Shown here piece by piece: positions 46,400-57,201 of a stretch of DNA of 64,000 nt. The notes below the pieces were generated by a model. It had not been told where the DNA came from, did no database searches, and saw nothing but the letters and a program-made list of their open reading frames with translations. This DNA is from a bacterium. Lineage in GTDB: Bacteria; Pseudomonadota; Gammaproteobacteria; Pseudomonadales; Moraxellaceae. The stretch spans positions 42,339-106,338 of the forward strand of contig JAQSDB010000007.1 of NCBI GenBank assembly GCA_029945725.1. The letters run 5' to 3'. The position numbers were made by a program, and so were the translations under genes. Every line of letters starts with the position of its first letter. Position 1 is the stretch's first letter.

Positions 46400-46469
46400 G
46401 GTAACACTTGCCGGGCCCGGCTGAGCCGGGCCCGGACAGATAGCCGGCAACAGGGGAAAAACAGGTGTG

Positions 46470-47324
46470 TCAGTCGTCGTTATCGGCGGCTTCGCGCTCG
46501 CGGCGGCGCATTTCTTCATCATGGGCATCCATGATTTCGCGCAGCACGCTGTCGATATCGGCGGGAATATCATCCTCCTCGACGATGCCGGTGAGTGGTG
46601 TATCCGGAGTCAGCTCGCCGCTTTCGTAGATGGCCCAGATTTCCTTGCCGTACTGGCTGTGCAGCAGCTCTTCGTCAAACTGGCCGAAGAACTGCGCCAG
46701 ATTATTCACGTCACGCTCGAACATCGCCCGTGCATTGTTGTTGCCGGCGGCGTCAACCGCCTGCGGCAAATCGATGATCACCGGGCCTTTTTCATCCACC
46801 AGAATGTTGTATTCGGAGAGATCGCCGTGCACGAGGCCGGCGCACAGCATGCGCACCACTTCGCGAATGAGTTGCTCGTGGTAATCCCGCGCCAGCTCGG
46901 GCGTGAAATCCACTTCACTGAGGCGCGGCGCCGGCCCGCCCTTCCCGTCCGACACCATGTCCATCAGCAGCACGCCATCAAAACAGCCATGCGGCTGCGG
47001 CACACGCACGCCCGCGGCGGCGAGGCGATACAGCGCACTCACTTCGGCATTTTGCCAGGCATCTTCCAGCTCTTTTTTGCCAAAGCGCGAGCCTTTCTCC
47101 ATGGCGCGGGCATCGCGGCTGTTCTTGACCTTGCGACCCTCGCGATAGGCTGTGGCCTGCTTGAAACTGCGGTGATGAACATCCTTGTAAACCTTGGCGC
47201 AGCGCAGCACATCGCCGCAACGCACCAGATACACCGTGGCCTCTTTACCGCTTTTAAGCTGGCTGATGACTTCATCCACCAGCCCGTCGTTAATCAGGGG
47301 TTCAATCCGTTTGGGGGTTTTCAT
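46470..47324 (-). CDS. RIO-type serine kinase
   Basis: A 284-aa atypical kinase. N-terminal KSGKEATVYLVRCGDVLRCAKVYKD supplies the glycine loop and Lys; the catalytic segment GLVHGDLSEYNILVDEKGPVIIDLPQAV has the RIO HGDLSEYN and metal-binding IIDLPQ. All active residues are present. In Pseudomonas aeruginosa a close type (PA4780) has been studied as a RIO kinase. Its ATG overlaps the nagZ stop (ATGA), so it is translationally coupled to nagZ. The C-terminus is very acidic (DEEMRRREREAADNDD). Target proteins are unknown. Confidence 0.88.
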   Translation of the reverse strand: MKTPKRIEPLINDGLVDEVISQLKSGKEATVYLVRCGDVLRCAKVYKDVHHRSFKQATAYREGRKVKNSRDARAMEKGSRFGKKELEDAWQNAEVSALYRLAAAGVRVPQPHGCFDGVLLMDMVSDGKGGPAPRLSEVDFTPELARDYHEQLIREVVRMLCAGLVHGDLSEYNILVDEKGPVIIDLPQAVDAAGNNNARAMFERDVNNLAQFFGQFDEELLHSQYGKEIWAIYESGELTPDTPLTGIVEEDDIPADIDSVLREIMDAHDEEMRRREREAADNDD

Positions 47325-48343
47325 CAGACTGTCGTACCAACCCCTATAGTGGCGGCTACCAGCTTCCAGTTGGCGTCATTGTGCAGGGCATCCCAGCCCA
47401 GCCTGAACTTGCCACGCAGGGCATCAAAACGCGACTGCACGGGAAACTCGCCGCGTTCCTCCAGCGCCGACAGCACTTCCAGCGCGCCGACACGATGATT
47501 GCAGACCAGCACCATGTCGCAGCCCGCATCAAGGGCTGCATAGGCGCGTTCACTGAAGGAGCCGGTGGCGACTGCGCCTTCCATGCTGAGATCGTCGGAA
47601 AATATGACGCCGTCAAACCTGAGGCGCTCGCGCAAAACATCCTGCAGCCAGAAAGAAGAGAAACCGGCGGGATTGGGATCCACTTTTGAATAAATGACGT
47701 GCGCGGGCATGATGCCCTGCAGCTCGCGCGCCAGTGCCACAAACGGTAGCAGATCATGCGCCTCGATCTCTGCCCAGGAGCGGTCATCCACCGGCAGGGC
47801 AAGGTGCGAATCAGCCGCCACCGAACCATGACCGGGAAAATGCTTGCCGGTCGCCGCCATGCCGGCGTCATGCATGCCGCGGATGAATTCGCGCAACAGT
47901 TTTACGGCAATCTGTGGATCGGCATGAAAAGCGCGATTGCCAATCACCTCGGAAATTCCGCAATCGACATCAAGGATCGGCGCAAAGCTGATGTCCACAC
48001 CGGTCGCCAGGACTTCACTGGCCATCAGCCAGCCGCACTGGTAGCTGCGCTGGCGCGCTTCATCGGGAGCCGTTTCGTAAAGATCACCGAACACTTTCAT
48101 GGGCGGCAGTTTGACAAAGCCTTCACGAAAACGCTGCACGCGGCCGCCTTCCTGATCAACTGCAATGATCAGCTCGGGACGAATGGCCCGCATGGCCTGC
48201 ACCAGTGCACTTACCTGTTCCACACTCTGGTAATTGCGTGCAAACAAAATGACACCACCCACATGCGGGTGCGCCACCAGTTCTTTTTCTGCCCCGGTCA
48301 GCGTAGTGCCTTCGAGGTCAAGCATAAGAGCGCCTAACGGCAT
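47324..48343 (-). CDS. nagZ: Beta-N-acetylhexosaminidase NagZ
   Basis: A 339-aa cytoplasmic glycosidase of family GH3 that removes N-acetylglucosamine from anhydromuropeptides in cell-wall recycling. It has AVDQEGGRVQRFREGF, the flexible loop KHFPGHGSVAADSHL with the acid/base His-Asp pair, and nucleophile Asp in FSDDLSMEGA. The products feed the AmpR route that induces beta-lactamase where present. The start at 48343 (MPLGALMLDL) has AGGAG upstream. It is coupled to the RIO kinase downstream. Confidence 0.94.
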   Translation of the reverse strand: MPLGALMLDLEGTTLTGAEKELVAHPHVGGVILFARNYQSVEQVSALVQAMRAIRPELIIAVDQEGGRVQRFREGFVKLPPMKVFGDLYETAPDEARQRSYQCGWLMASEVLATGVDISFAPILDVDCGISEVIGNRAFHADPQIAVKLLREFIRGMHDAGMAATGKHFPGHGSVAADSHLALPVDDRSWAEIEAHDLLPFVALARELQGIMPAHVIYSKVDPNPAGFSSFWLQDVLRERLRFDGVIFSDDLSMEGAVATGSFSERAYAALDAGCDMVLVCNHRVGALEVLSALEERGEFPVQSRFDALRGKFRLGWDALHNDANWKLVAATIGVGTTV

Positions 48344-48365
48344 GAAAAACTCCTGATAAAACAAA

Positions 48366-50891
48366 TTACTGAAGCGGCTTTAACTGCAGCTTCTCGGAAA
48401 ACTGCTGATCGACCAGCGCCGCATCATGAAAACTCATGCGCCGGTTGCGACCCGACAGGTAAAGCCCGATACCGTCCGCATAATGCGGGCTGGCAGGATT
48501 ACCGCTCTGCCCGCCGGCATTGACGATGTACAAGGGCTCGGGCAGGGAGAAATCCACCACCATGCGCATGGCCGGTATGTTCCAGACCTTGAAGTTATCG
48601 CCAATCGTATAGCCGGTCACGTTTACGGTATTGGTCGATCCCGGCGCCGGGTAAGGGCCGCGATCAAGAAAACCGGACAGGGCACTTACCGCCTGGCGCT
48701 GCGCAAACGGCAGCAGCGGCTTCATTCTGGTGGCGCCGGATTCCCAGGTATAGGTGTGGATGTCGCCCCACTTCCAGCTGCCTGCATCGGCCCCCATCAT
48801 GCTACTCGCCTGTTGCCAGGCATTGGCCAAGGCAAGGGCAAATATTTCCGCCTTGTCTTCCTTGTGCTCCGGCGTGCGCACATCGTCCCAGAACGGACTG
48901 TCCTCGCGCCCCAGCATGTGATCCTGCTGGGCAGAATAGGTAATGGCATTGGCCAGCATGAAGGATTGCCAGGTCGAACTCTCCACGGGACCCAGCTCAT
49001 CCAGAAAAACATCACGCGTCAGGCGATTCAGGAAAATGGCATAAAGGGCAGCGCCGGCAGAATCCGTGTTCATGTCGCCATCAAAACGGCTCAGCATTTT
49101 CAGGGCGTTCTCGCCACTGATGCGGGCCTCGGGGGCGGCGCTGGCAAGATGCCCGCGAATCGCCGGTTCCAGCTTCTTCAGGACATCACGCAACTTGTCG
49201 GCCGCCTTGTCATGCACATCATTCTGCAACTCCACCGTCGTCTCCAGCGTATGCTCAGAATGCTCTTCAAGACGCTCGCTGATGCGCTCAAAACGTTCGG
49301 GGGCATACCATGATCCCGTCAGGTAGGGCGTGCTTCCGGGCGCCGTGGTGCGGTGATTGGCGGTGGCGATATAGCCGCGCTCGGGATTGACCTCATGCGG
49401 CAGCTGCTCAAAGGGCACATAACCCTTCCAGTCATACGCGCCCGTCCAGCCCGGTGACGGCAGATAGCCACGCCCCTTCAGGCGCTGCGGATAAGTGCCG
49501 GTTACCTGCCAGGCAATATTCTGCGCATCCGCCAGCACCACATTGAGATGGATGAAGCCGACACCCTCCAGTGCCTGCTCGGCCTCGGCAATGCCGCCGG
49601 CCCTGTTCAGCAGCAACAGGCGCTCCATGCTCTGGTCCGCCTGCTGCGCACTGCTTTGCAGTGCCAGCCCCCATTGTGCGCGCGCATTCAGGACTGGCGG
49701 CATGATGTCGTTGACGCGCTGGCCACGCAACGCGGTGTTCAGCAAAGGACCATGCGACGTTTCCTGCACCAGAAACGATTCATCCGGCTGGCCCTTGATG
49801 TGCAGCACTTCTTCACGCTGTTGCACGGGCAGCCACTTGTCCTTGTATAAATAGAAGGTTTTTTCATCTTCCTGCTTCAGCTTTTCGACAAACACATCCT
49901 GTGAATCCGCCATCACCATGGTCATGCCCCAGGCGACATGGCCGTTATAGCCCGCCACAACACCGGGGATGCCGGCAATCGCGACGCCACCGGCCTGATA
50001 GTCCGGCGAGTTCAGTTGCACCAGCATCCATACCGGTGGCTGCTCCAGCTGCAGATGCGTGTCATTGGCCAGAATACTGGCATGACCATGGGTGCGTTCC
50101 GGGGATATCACCCAGTTATTGGAAGCGGCCTGCTGCAGGGGCAGAAACAGGGCAGCGAGCTTTTTCTGCACCTGCACTTGCGGCGCCAGTGTGTCCAGCA
50201 ACTCGTTAAAAGGAAGACCGGCCAGTTTGGCGGCTTCATCTTTTGCAATCGGCTCATCGGGGTAAGTCGGGATCAGCCACGCAGCTTTTTCCGGCCCGAC
50301 CCTCGCCGCCAGATCAAGGAAGGCAATTTCCTCATTGAGATTGAGCGACAAACCAAGATTCAGCAGGGTGAAAATATCCATGGAATTAACCGGCGCCCAG
50401 GGCTCCGGCTGATAACCGTTCATTTTGAAATCCAGCGGCAGATTGTCCTTGTGGGAAAAAATCCAGGCATTCACGCCAGCGGCAAAACGATCCAGTGTGC
50501 GGCGCATCTTGGGTGAGGCGGCCGCCAGCTGCTTTTCGGAAATACGCCGCAGGCCGAGCGTGCGCATGTAAATGTCGAGATCACGGGTCACCGGGCCCGT
50601 CATTTCGGAAAGCCGGCCCTGGGCCGTGAGCGAATATGACACCATCTGGGCGAGGCGGTCAGAGGCCATGGCATAGCCAAGACCAAAGGCAAGATCACTC
50701 TCGTTGTGCGCATCGATACGGGGAACCCCGAAGCCGTCACGGCTGATGGTGACTGCCTCGGTAATCCCGGTCAGCATCACGTCACCCGAAGCCTTGTCCA
50801 CCGTACCGCGCTGGCTCAGCTCAACCACCGAGCAGGCGCTCAACAGGATCACGCTGAAAAACAGAAAGCTGTGCAGCAGATGCTTGCGCAT
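48366..50891 (-). CDS. Penicillin acylase family lipoprotein (Ntn-hydrolase)
   Basis: An 841-aa precursor. The N-terminus is a lipoprotein signal with LLSAC (Cys 20). The family's alpha part has GFGVPRIDAHNESDLAFGLGYAMASDRL, and the beta subunit should begin at Ser 257 in ASNNWVISPERT, the autocatalytic nucleophile after cleavage. Later landmarks are GVVAGYNGHVAWGMTMV and YIATANHRTTAPG. Relatives hydrolyse penicillins, glutaryl-cephalosporins or acyl-homoserine lactones; quorum-quenching versions such as PvdQ share this fold, but substrate cannot be predicted here. It is probably periplasmic and membrane-anchored. Confidence 0.88.
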   Translation of the reverse strand: MRKHLLHSFLFFSVILLSACSVVELSQRGTVDKASGDVMLTGITEAVTISRDGFGVPRIDAHNESDLAFGLGYAMASDRLAQMVSYSLTAQGRLSEMTGPVTRDLDIYMRTLGLRRISEKQLAAASPKMRRTLDRFAAGVNAWIFSHKDNLPLDFKMNGYQPEPWAPVNSMDIFTLLNLGLSLNLNEEIAFLDLAARVGPEKAAWLIPTYPDEPIAKDEAAKLAGLPFNELLDTLAPQVQVQKKLAALFLPLQQAASNNWVISPERTHGHASILANDTHLQLEQPPVWMLVQLNSPDYQAGGVAIAGIPGVVAGYNGHVAWGMTMVMADSQDVFVEKLKQEDEKTFYLYKDKWLPVQQREEVLHIKGQPDESFLVQETSHGPLLNTALRGQRVNDIMPPVLNARAQWGLALQSSAQQADQSMERLLLLNRAGGIAEAEQALEGVGFIHLNVVLADAQNIAWQVTGTYPQRLKGRGYLPSPGWTGAYDWKGYVPFEQLPHEVNPERGYIATANHRTTAPGSTPYLTGSWYAPERFERISERLEEHSEHTLETTVELQNDVHDKAADKLRDVLKKLEPAIRGHLASAAPEARISGENALKMLSRFDGDMNTDSAGAALYAIFLNRLTRDVFLDELGPVESSTWQSFMLANAITYSAQQDHMLGREDSPFWDDVRTPEHKEDKAEIFALALANAWQQASSMMGADAGSWKWGDIHTYTWESGATRMKPLLPFAQRQAVSALSGFLDRGPYPAPGSTNTVNVTGYTIGDNFKVWNIPAMRMVVDFSLPEPLYIVNAGGQSGNPASPHYADGIGLYLSGRNRRMSFHDAALVDQQFSEKLQLKPLQ

Positions 50892-51211
50892 GAAATCATC
50901 CTGAAATGCGATAAAACCTCAGAAAAACGCGACACTAAACACGCCGGCCACCGAAGTCAAAGCAAGGCGGAAGGTGGATCCGGAAGGAACCGGCGCGACC
51001 TTGCCGCACTCCTGCCACACCCGCACTCCGTACCGCCGGTCCGGCGGGTTAATCTGGAGTTAATCCTAGCAGCCGCAAACCGGGCTTCCTTACCTCTTGC
51101 AACAAGAATTCCCTGAAAAGACACAAGGAATGAGCTGTCAAGGTCTGACCCCTGATTGCTATACTGCCGCCCGTAACCGGCCTGTCGCCGGCGTGAGTGA
51201 CGGTTCCCCGC
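50892..51211. promoter_or_regulatory. Divergent intergenic region, prc promoter candidate
   Basis: No gene is supported in these 320 bases. TGTCAA, 18 bases and TATACT (51160-51165) form a plausible promoter 47 bases before the prc ATG. The remainder shows no notable structure. Confidence 0.4.
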
Positions 51212-53317
51212 ATGTCTGGTCTGTTTTCCCGCAAACGCCTTCTTGCCACCGTGGCTGCCAGCAGTCTGGTGGTCTTCTCAGCCGTATTTGCCAAACAGGC
51301 AACTGCCCCCACCAGCTACAGTGATCTGGCGCCGAGCAAGGTGCAGGCCAAGGCGGCGCGTGGCGTGGTCGAACTGCTGGACGACCTCCATTACGAGCAT
51401 CGCAGCATCAACCCGGCGCTTTCCTCGCAGGTCTTTGATCGCTACCTCAAGGATCTTGACAGCCAGCGCACCTATTTCCTCGCCAGCGATGTGCAGGGCT
51501 TTGAACAGCACCGCAAGACCTTCGACAGCGCGCTGAAAAAAGGCGACCTGAAAGCTGCCTTCCAGATCTACAACCGCTATCAGCAGCGCGTCGCCGAGCG
51601 CCTGACCTTTGTGCTCGGCGAAATCGACAAAGGCGTCGACAAGATGGACTTCAGCCGGGATGAAAGCCTGGAGCTGGATCGCGAAAAATCCCCCTGGATA
51701 AGCACACGCGCCGAACTGGACAATCTCTGGCGCCAGCGTGTAAAGGCAGCGGCACTGAGCCTGCGTCTCAGTGGCAAAAGTGATGCCGAGATCCAGAAGA
51801 CCTTGTCCAAGCGCTACAAGAGCCAGCTCAACAACCTTTATCGCACCAAATCGGACGATGCCTTCCAGGTATTCATGAACTCGTTTACCGAGTCCTATGA
51901 TCCCCATACCGAGTATTTCTCGCCGCGCACGGAAGAAAATTTCAACATCAACATGAGTCTTTCCCTGGAAGGGATTGGTGCCGTGCTGCAAAGTGAAGAC
52001 GAGTTCACCAAGGTCGTGCGTCTGGTGCCAGCAGGCCCTGCCGACAAGGCCGGCCAGCTCAAGACCGGTGACCGCATTGTTGCCGTAGCCCAGGCCGACC
52101 AGGAATTTGTCGACGTGGTGGGCTGGCGCATTGATGAAGTGGTGGATCGTATTCGCGGCGCCAAGGGCACTACCGTACGCCTGCAAATCATTCCTGCCGG
52201 TACCGTGGATGAAACACAGACCAAGACCATCAGCATTGTGCGCAACACGGTCAAGCTTGAGGATCAGGCGGCGCAGAAACGAATCATCACCGTGAAACGC
52301 GGCGAAGAATCCCTGCGCATAGGCGTGATCAAGCTGCCGGCTTTCTATGCCGACTTCCAGGCCATGCAGGCAGGCGATCCCAACTATCGCAGCACCACCC
52401 GCGACGTGAAAAAACTGATCACCGAGCTCAAGGCCGAAAAAATCAACGGTCTGGTGCTGGATCTGCGCAATAACGGCGGCGGCTCGCTGTCGGAAGCAAA
52501 TTCCCTGGTAGGCCTCTTCATTGGCACCGGTCCTACCGTGCAGGTCAAAAATGCCGGCAACAAGATCGAAGTGCTGGGCGATCCCGATCCTTCCGTGTCC
52601 TATGCCGGCCCGATGGTCGTCATGGTGAATCGTCTGTCGGCATCAGCTGCCGAGATTTTTGCCGGTGCCATCCAGGATTACGGTCGCGGCCTCGTGATCG
52701 GTTCCACCACCTTTGGCAAGGGCACCGTGCAATCCCTGCGCGATCTTGAATATGGCCAGCTCAAACTGACCGAGGCCAAGTTCTATCGTATTTCCGGTGC
52801 CAGCACACAGGATCGCGGCGTCGCGGCTGATGTGAACTTCCCCAACATTTATGACGAAACCGATATCGGTGAGTCCGCCCTGCCCAATGCCATGCCCTGG
52901 GACACCATCCCCTCCGCGCGCTATTTCCCCTATCAGGACTTCAGCAAGCGCCTGCCGCTACTGCGCAAGGATTCGGAAGCCCGTCAGGCAAGCGATCCGG
53001 ATTTCCGCTACCTCAATGAAACCATTGCCCTGGCTCATGAACTGAAAAAGCAGAAAACCATTTCCCTGAATGAAGCAAAACGCAAACAGGAAAAACAGGA
53101 TCTGGATGAAAAGCGCCTGGCCATAGAAAACCGTCGCCGTGCTGCCAAAGGCCAGACCCTGCTAAAAACCTGGCGTGAAGCGGAAGACAAGGCTGATGCT
53201 GAAATCGATGAAGCAGCCGCCGATCCCGGCAAGACCAAACCGGAAGACGAAGCGTTTGCAATGGAAGCCGGCCGTGTCCTGATCGACAGCCTGAGCCAGC
53301 AAATCAGCAAGAAATAA
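51212..53317 (+). CDS. prc: Tail-specific protease Prc (CtpA-like, S41)
   Basis: A 701-aa periplasmic protease with a membrane or signal N-terminus (LLATVAASSLVVFSAVFA). A long helical region (about 30-220) leads to a PDZ domain (about 240-325: GIGAVLQSEDEFTKVVRLVPAGPADKAG) and the serine/lysine catalytic core: Ser in MVNRLSASAAEIFAG and Lys in STTFGKGTVQSLRDL. It degrades or trims proteins with nonpolar C-termini such as penicillin-binding protein 3 and peptidoglycan hydrolases. Length equals E. coli Prc (682). The ATG at 51212 is preferred over a GTG at 51197. A strong terminator follows. Confidence 0.94.
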   Translation: MSGLFSRKRLLATVAASSLVVFSAVFAKQATAPTSYSDLAPSKVQAKAARGVVELLDDLHYEHRSINPALSSQVFDRYLKDLDSQRTYFLASDVQGFEQHRKTFDSALKKGDLKAAFQIYNRYQQRVAERLTFVLGEIDKGVDKMDFSRDESLELDREKSPWISTRAELDNLWRQRVKAAALSLRLSGKSDAEIQKTLSKRYKSQLNNLYRTKSDDAFQVFMNSFTESYDPHTEYFSPRTEENFNINMSLSLEGIGAVLQSEDEFTKVVRLVPAGPADKAGQLKTGDRIVAVAQADQEFVDVVGWRIDEVVDRIRGAKGTTVRLQIIPAGTVDETQTKTISIVRNTVKLEDQAAQKRIITVKRGEESLRIGVIKLPAFYADFQAMQAGDPNYRSTTRDVKKLITELKAEKINGLVLDLRNNGGGSLSEANSLVGLFIGTGPTVQVKNAGNKIEVLGDPDPSVSYAGPMVVMVNRLSASAAEIFAGAIQDYGRGLVIGSTTFGKGTVQSLRDLEYGQLKLTEAKFYRISGASTQDRGVAADVNFPNIYDETDIGESALPNAMPWDTIPSARYFPYQDFSKRLPLLRKDSEARQASDPDFRYLNETIALAHELKKQKTISLNEAKRKQEKQDLDEKRLAIENRRRAAKGQTLLKTWREAEDKADAEIDEAAADPGKTKPEDEAFAMEAGRVLIDSLSQQISKK

Positions 53318-53333
53318 AGGCATCTGCCTTCCA

Positions 53334-53367
53334 TAAAAAAAGCCGTGAAACCCTCACGGCTTTTTTT
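53334..53367 (+). terminator. Intrinsic terminator of prc
   Basis: The stem GCCGTGA/TCACGGC with an A-rich loop, preceded by A8 and followed by T7; the A-tract makes it usable in both directions. Confidence 0.93.
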
Positions 53368-53479
53368 ATGGATTTTCATCAATGGCAGGCCGCTACAAGA
53401 CATGCAGCGGCCACCCGGGTTCCTGCCCCTTGGCGCTGAAGCTTGCACCGCTATCGCGTGTCACCATAGGATCAGGAAA

Positions 53480-54964
53480 ATGGATTTTGGGCCGCGCATG
53501 AACAGCACTGCAGACAACCGCCCTGGCACCGCATTACGACACAGCCAGCTACTGCTTGCCGGACAGGCCTTTTCGCGCGCCGCCGGAGCACCTCTCGTTG
53601 CTGGCAACTCCCTGCGCCTTCTGCGTGATGCTGCCGAAAATTACCCGGCCTGGCTCACCGCCATACGCGGCGCCCTGCATACCATTCATTTTGAAAATTA
53701 CATCATTGAAAACGATCCCATCGGGCGCGAGTTCATCAACGCGCTGACCGAACGTGCACGGGCAGGTGTAAAGGTCCGCCTGCTCTATGACTGGATGGGT
53801 TCCTTCTTTCCGGCCTCGCGCCACCTGTTTGCCCCCCTGCTTGCGGCAGGCGGTGAAGTACGCGCCTTCAATCCGCTGAGCTTTGACACTCCCTTTGGCT
53901 GGCTCACCCGGGACCATCGCAAATCACTGACCGTGGATGGCCATACCGGTTTCGTCACCGGGCTTTGCATCAGCCAGCGCTGGACCGGCAACCCGGGCCG
54001 CGGAATTGCTCCGTGGCGTGATACCGGCCTTGAGATAAAAGGGCCGGCGGTGGCTGACATCGTCGCTGCCTTTGCCCAAACCTGGGGAGCCTGCGGCAGC
54101 GCCCTGCCTCCCGAAGCAATACCAGAGGCCGGGAGCATTACTGCCGAGGGCAGCATCACGCTGCGCGTGGTGGCGAGCACACCGTTTACCAGCGGTCTCT
54201 ACCGCATGGACCAGCTGATTGCCGCCATGGCAAAAGAAACGCTGTGGCTGACCGATGCCTATTTTATCGGCACACCGACCTATACCCAGGCGCTGTGTGC
54301 CGCCGCGCAGGATGGCGTAGATGTTCGCCTGCTGGTCCCCAGTGCCAGTGACATTCCCGCCATTTCGGCCTTCTCCCGTGCCGGCTATCGCTCGCTGCTG
54401 GAGGCCGGCATCCGCGTGTTTGAATGGAATGGCCCGATGATTCACGCCAAAACTGCCGTGGCCGACAGCCGCTGGGCACGCGTGGGTTCCAGCAACCTCA
54501 ATGTCGCCAGCTGGATCAGCAATTACGAACTTGATGTAGCGGTTGAGGATGAGGGCTTTGCCGACGAGATGGAGGCCATGTACCTGCAGGATCTCGAGCA
54601 ATCGACCGAGGTCGTGCTTGGCCGACACCGCAAGGTGAAACTGCGTGAGCGACGCCAGCGTCAACGACCGCCCCGTCCCTATCGCGGCAAGACCGCCGGG
54701 GTAGCTACCGCCATGCGTCTGGGCAATACCGTGGCGGCCGCCATCCAGCAGCAGCGCGTGCTGGGCGCGGTTGAAGCCGCCATCATGCTCATGCTCGGCA
54801 TGTCGCTGCTCGCTCTGGCAACGCTGGGTCTGTACTGGCCACGACTGATTGCCTTGCCGGTTGTGATGATCAGCACCTGGCTCGCCATCTGGCTGCTGGC
54901 GCGTTCCTGGCGCCTGCGCCGGAAGCGCCCTCCCGCCCCCCCTACAGAAAAAAAGCGGCAATAA
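53480..54964 (+). CDS. Phospholipase D-family / cardiolipin synthase-like membrane protein
   Basis: A 494-aa protein with two PLD motifs: HRKSLTVDG (about 160) and IHAKTAVAD (about 330, followed by VGSSNLN). Both H-x-K-x4-D triads are intact, so it should be a phosphatidyltransferase, probably making or moving cardiolipin. Two C-terminal helices (about 435-480: EAAIMLMLGMSLLALATLGLYW) anchor it, the reverse of typical cardiolipin synthases, which have N-terminal helices. A basic stretch (RHRKVKLRERRQRQR) precedes the anchor. The start at 53480 has AGGA upstream; the longer frame runs into the terminator. Confidence 0.85.
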   Translation: MDFGPRMNSTADNRPGTALRHSQLLLAGQAFSRAAGAPLVAGNSLRLLRDAAENYPAWLTAIRGALHTIHFENYIIENDPIGREFINALTERARAGVKVRLLYDWMGSFFPASRHLFAPLLAAGGEVRAFNPLSFDTPFGWLTRDHRKSLTVDGHTGFVTGLCISQRWTGNPGRGIAPWRDTGLEIKGPAVADIVAAFAQTWGACGSALPPEAIPEAGSITAEGSITLRVVASTPFTSGLYRMDQLIAAMAKETLWLTDAYFIGTPTYTQALCAAAQDGVDVRLLVPSASDIPAISAFSRAGYRSLLEAGIRVFEWNGPMIHAKTAVADSRWARVGSSNLNVASWISNYELDVAVEDEGFADEMEAMYLQDLEQSTEVVLGRHRKVKLRERRQRQRPPRPYRGKTAGVATAMRLGNTVAAAIQQQRVLGAVEAAIMLMLGMSLLALATLGLYWPRLIALPVVMISTWLAIWLLARSWRLRRKRPPAPPTEKKRQ

Positions 54965-55097
54965 CCCGGCAAGGCCAACCTTCTCTCCGGCACACGCTGA
55001 TGACGTGAAAAACCCGGCTGCCCCGTTGACTCCAACAAGGCTTCCAGTATCCTTGCCGGCTCGCGGAAACCGGGCTTGATCAAGGTTTCTGCCGACT

Positions 55098-55187
55098 GGA
55101 AGCGTGGCCGAGTGGTTGAAGGCACCGGTCTTGAAAACCGGCGAGGGTTTGCGCCCTTCGTGAGTTCGAATCTCACCGCTTCCGCCA
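55098..55187 (+). tRNA. tRNA-Ser (TGA)
   Basis: A 90-nt tRNA with GGAAGCG/CGCTTCC acceptor arms, anticodon loop CTTGAAA, a long variable arm (GCGAGGGTTTGCGCCCTTCG) and encoded CCA; the long variable arm and TGA identify serine. Confidence 0.96.
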
Positions 55188-55337
55188 TCTGCTTCATCCG
55201 GCCTGTCGCCCTGATGTGCCGCGCTGCCCCCCCCCCCGTTTCTTCCCGATACAAATTGCCGGCAAAGCTATGGAGCCTTGCGTTCAATCCGCTTTCTCGT
55301 CAGTTTGATGGCCCGCCTTTAACTGGAAACCACGGCC

Positions 55338-56336
<999 letters not shown>

Positions 56337-56437
56337 GTACCGCAGCTGCCCCCACTGCCAGGCAGGAGGCAAAATTGCCGCATCGGCACAGCCAAAGCAG
56401 GGGCTATTCGCTAGAATCGCCGGACTGAGGACGCTCC

Positions 56438-56827
56438 ATGAAATTCGCCCTGCTCGTTACTGCCGCCCCGCACCAGGAAAATGCCTGGCATGCCCTTGCC
56501 TTCTGCCGGGCAGCACTGGCGCGCGGCCATGCCATACCCCGCGTATTTTTCTACGGCGACGGCGTCGCACACGGCAATACCCTGCTGCTGCCACCACGGG
56601 ATGAAGCCGATGTGGCACGCGGCTGGCGCGAACTGCATGAAAGCCATGCCGTGGAACTGGTGGTCTGCATTGCCGCCGCGCTCAAACGCGGCGTGATGGA
56701 TGCCGACACGGCACGGCGTGAAGACAAGACGGTCGCCAATCTGGCACCCGGCTTTTTGATCTCGGGCCTGGGCCAGCTCGCCGAAGCCATGGTGGAGGCT
56801 GATCGTCTTGTCAGCTTTCCGGGATAA
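56438..56827 (+). CDS. tusD: tRNA 2-thiolation relay protein TusD
   Basis: A 129-aa DsrE-like protein that accepts persulfide sulfur in the TusBCD heterohexamer. The segments ARGHAIPRVFFYGDGVAHGN, VVCIAAALKRGVMD with the active Cys, and LGQLAEAMVEADRLVSF match TusD/DsrE. It heads the tusDCBE cluster that thiolates the wobble uridine of tRNA-Lys, Glu and Gln. Confidence 0.92.
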   Translation: MKFALLVTAAPHQENAWHALAFCRAALARGHAIPRVFFYGDGVAHGNTLLLPPRDEADVARGWRELHESHAVELVVCIAAALKRGVMDADTARREDKTVANLAPGFLISGLGQLAEAMVEADRLVSFPG

Positions 56828-56831
56828 GCCT

Positions 56832-57188
56832 GTGAAACACACCCTTTTTATCCAGCACCGCGCGCCCTATGGCAGCGAATCGCCACAGGAACAACTGGAT
56901 GCCCTGCTGGTGGCCGCCGCCTTTGGCCAGCACGTCAGCGTGCTGTTTCAGGATGATGGCGTCTGGCAACTGCTGCCGCATCAGGAAGGGCGTGCGCTGG
57001 AGCGCCGAACCCTGGCGGCACAACTGCAGGCACTGGAACTGTATGAGGTGAAGGCGCTGTATGTGGATGCGGCTTCACTCGCCGAGCGCGGCATCGACAG
57101 CGGCCAGCTGGCATTGAACGTTCAGGTGCTGGATGCGGCTGCCCTGCAAAAACTGCTCAGCGCACAGCACATGCTGCTGCGCTTTTGA
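56832..57188 (+). CDS. tusC: tRNA 2-thiolation relay protein TusC
   Basis: A 118-aa DsrF-like subunit. HRAPYGSESPQEQLDALLVAAAFGQHVSVLFQDDGVW is the family opening. Start GTG at 56832 lies 5 bases after the tusD stop and gives the same length as E. coli TusC (119 aa). TusC is structural in the hexamer. Confidence 0.9.
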   Translation: MKHTLFIQHRAPYGSESPQEQLDALLVAAAFGQHVSVLFQDDGVWQLLPHQEGRALERRTLAAQLQALELYEVKALYVDAASLAERGIDSGQLALNVQVLDAAALQKLLSAQHMLLRF

Positions 57189-57201
57189 TGAGTCGCTCAC
57201 G

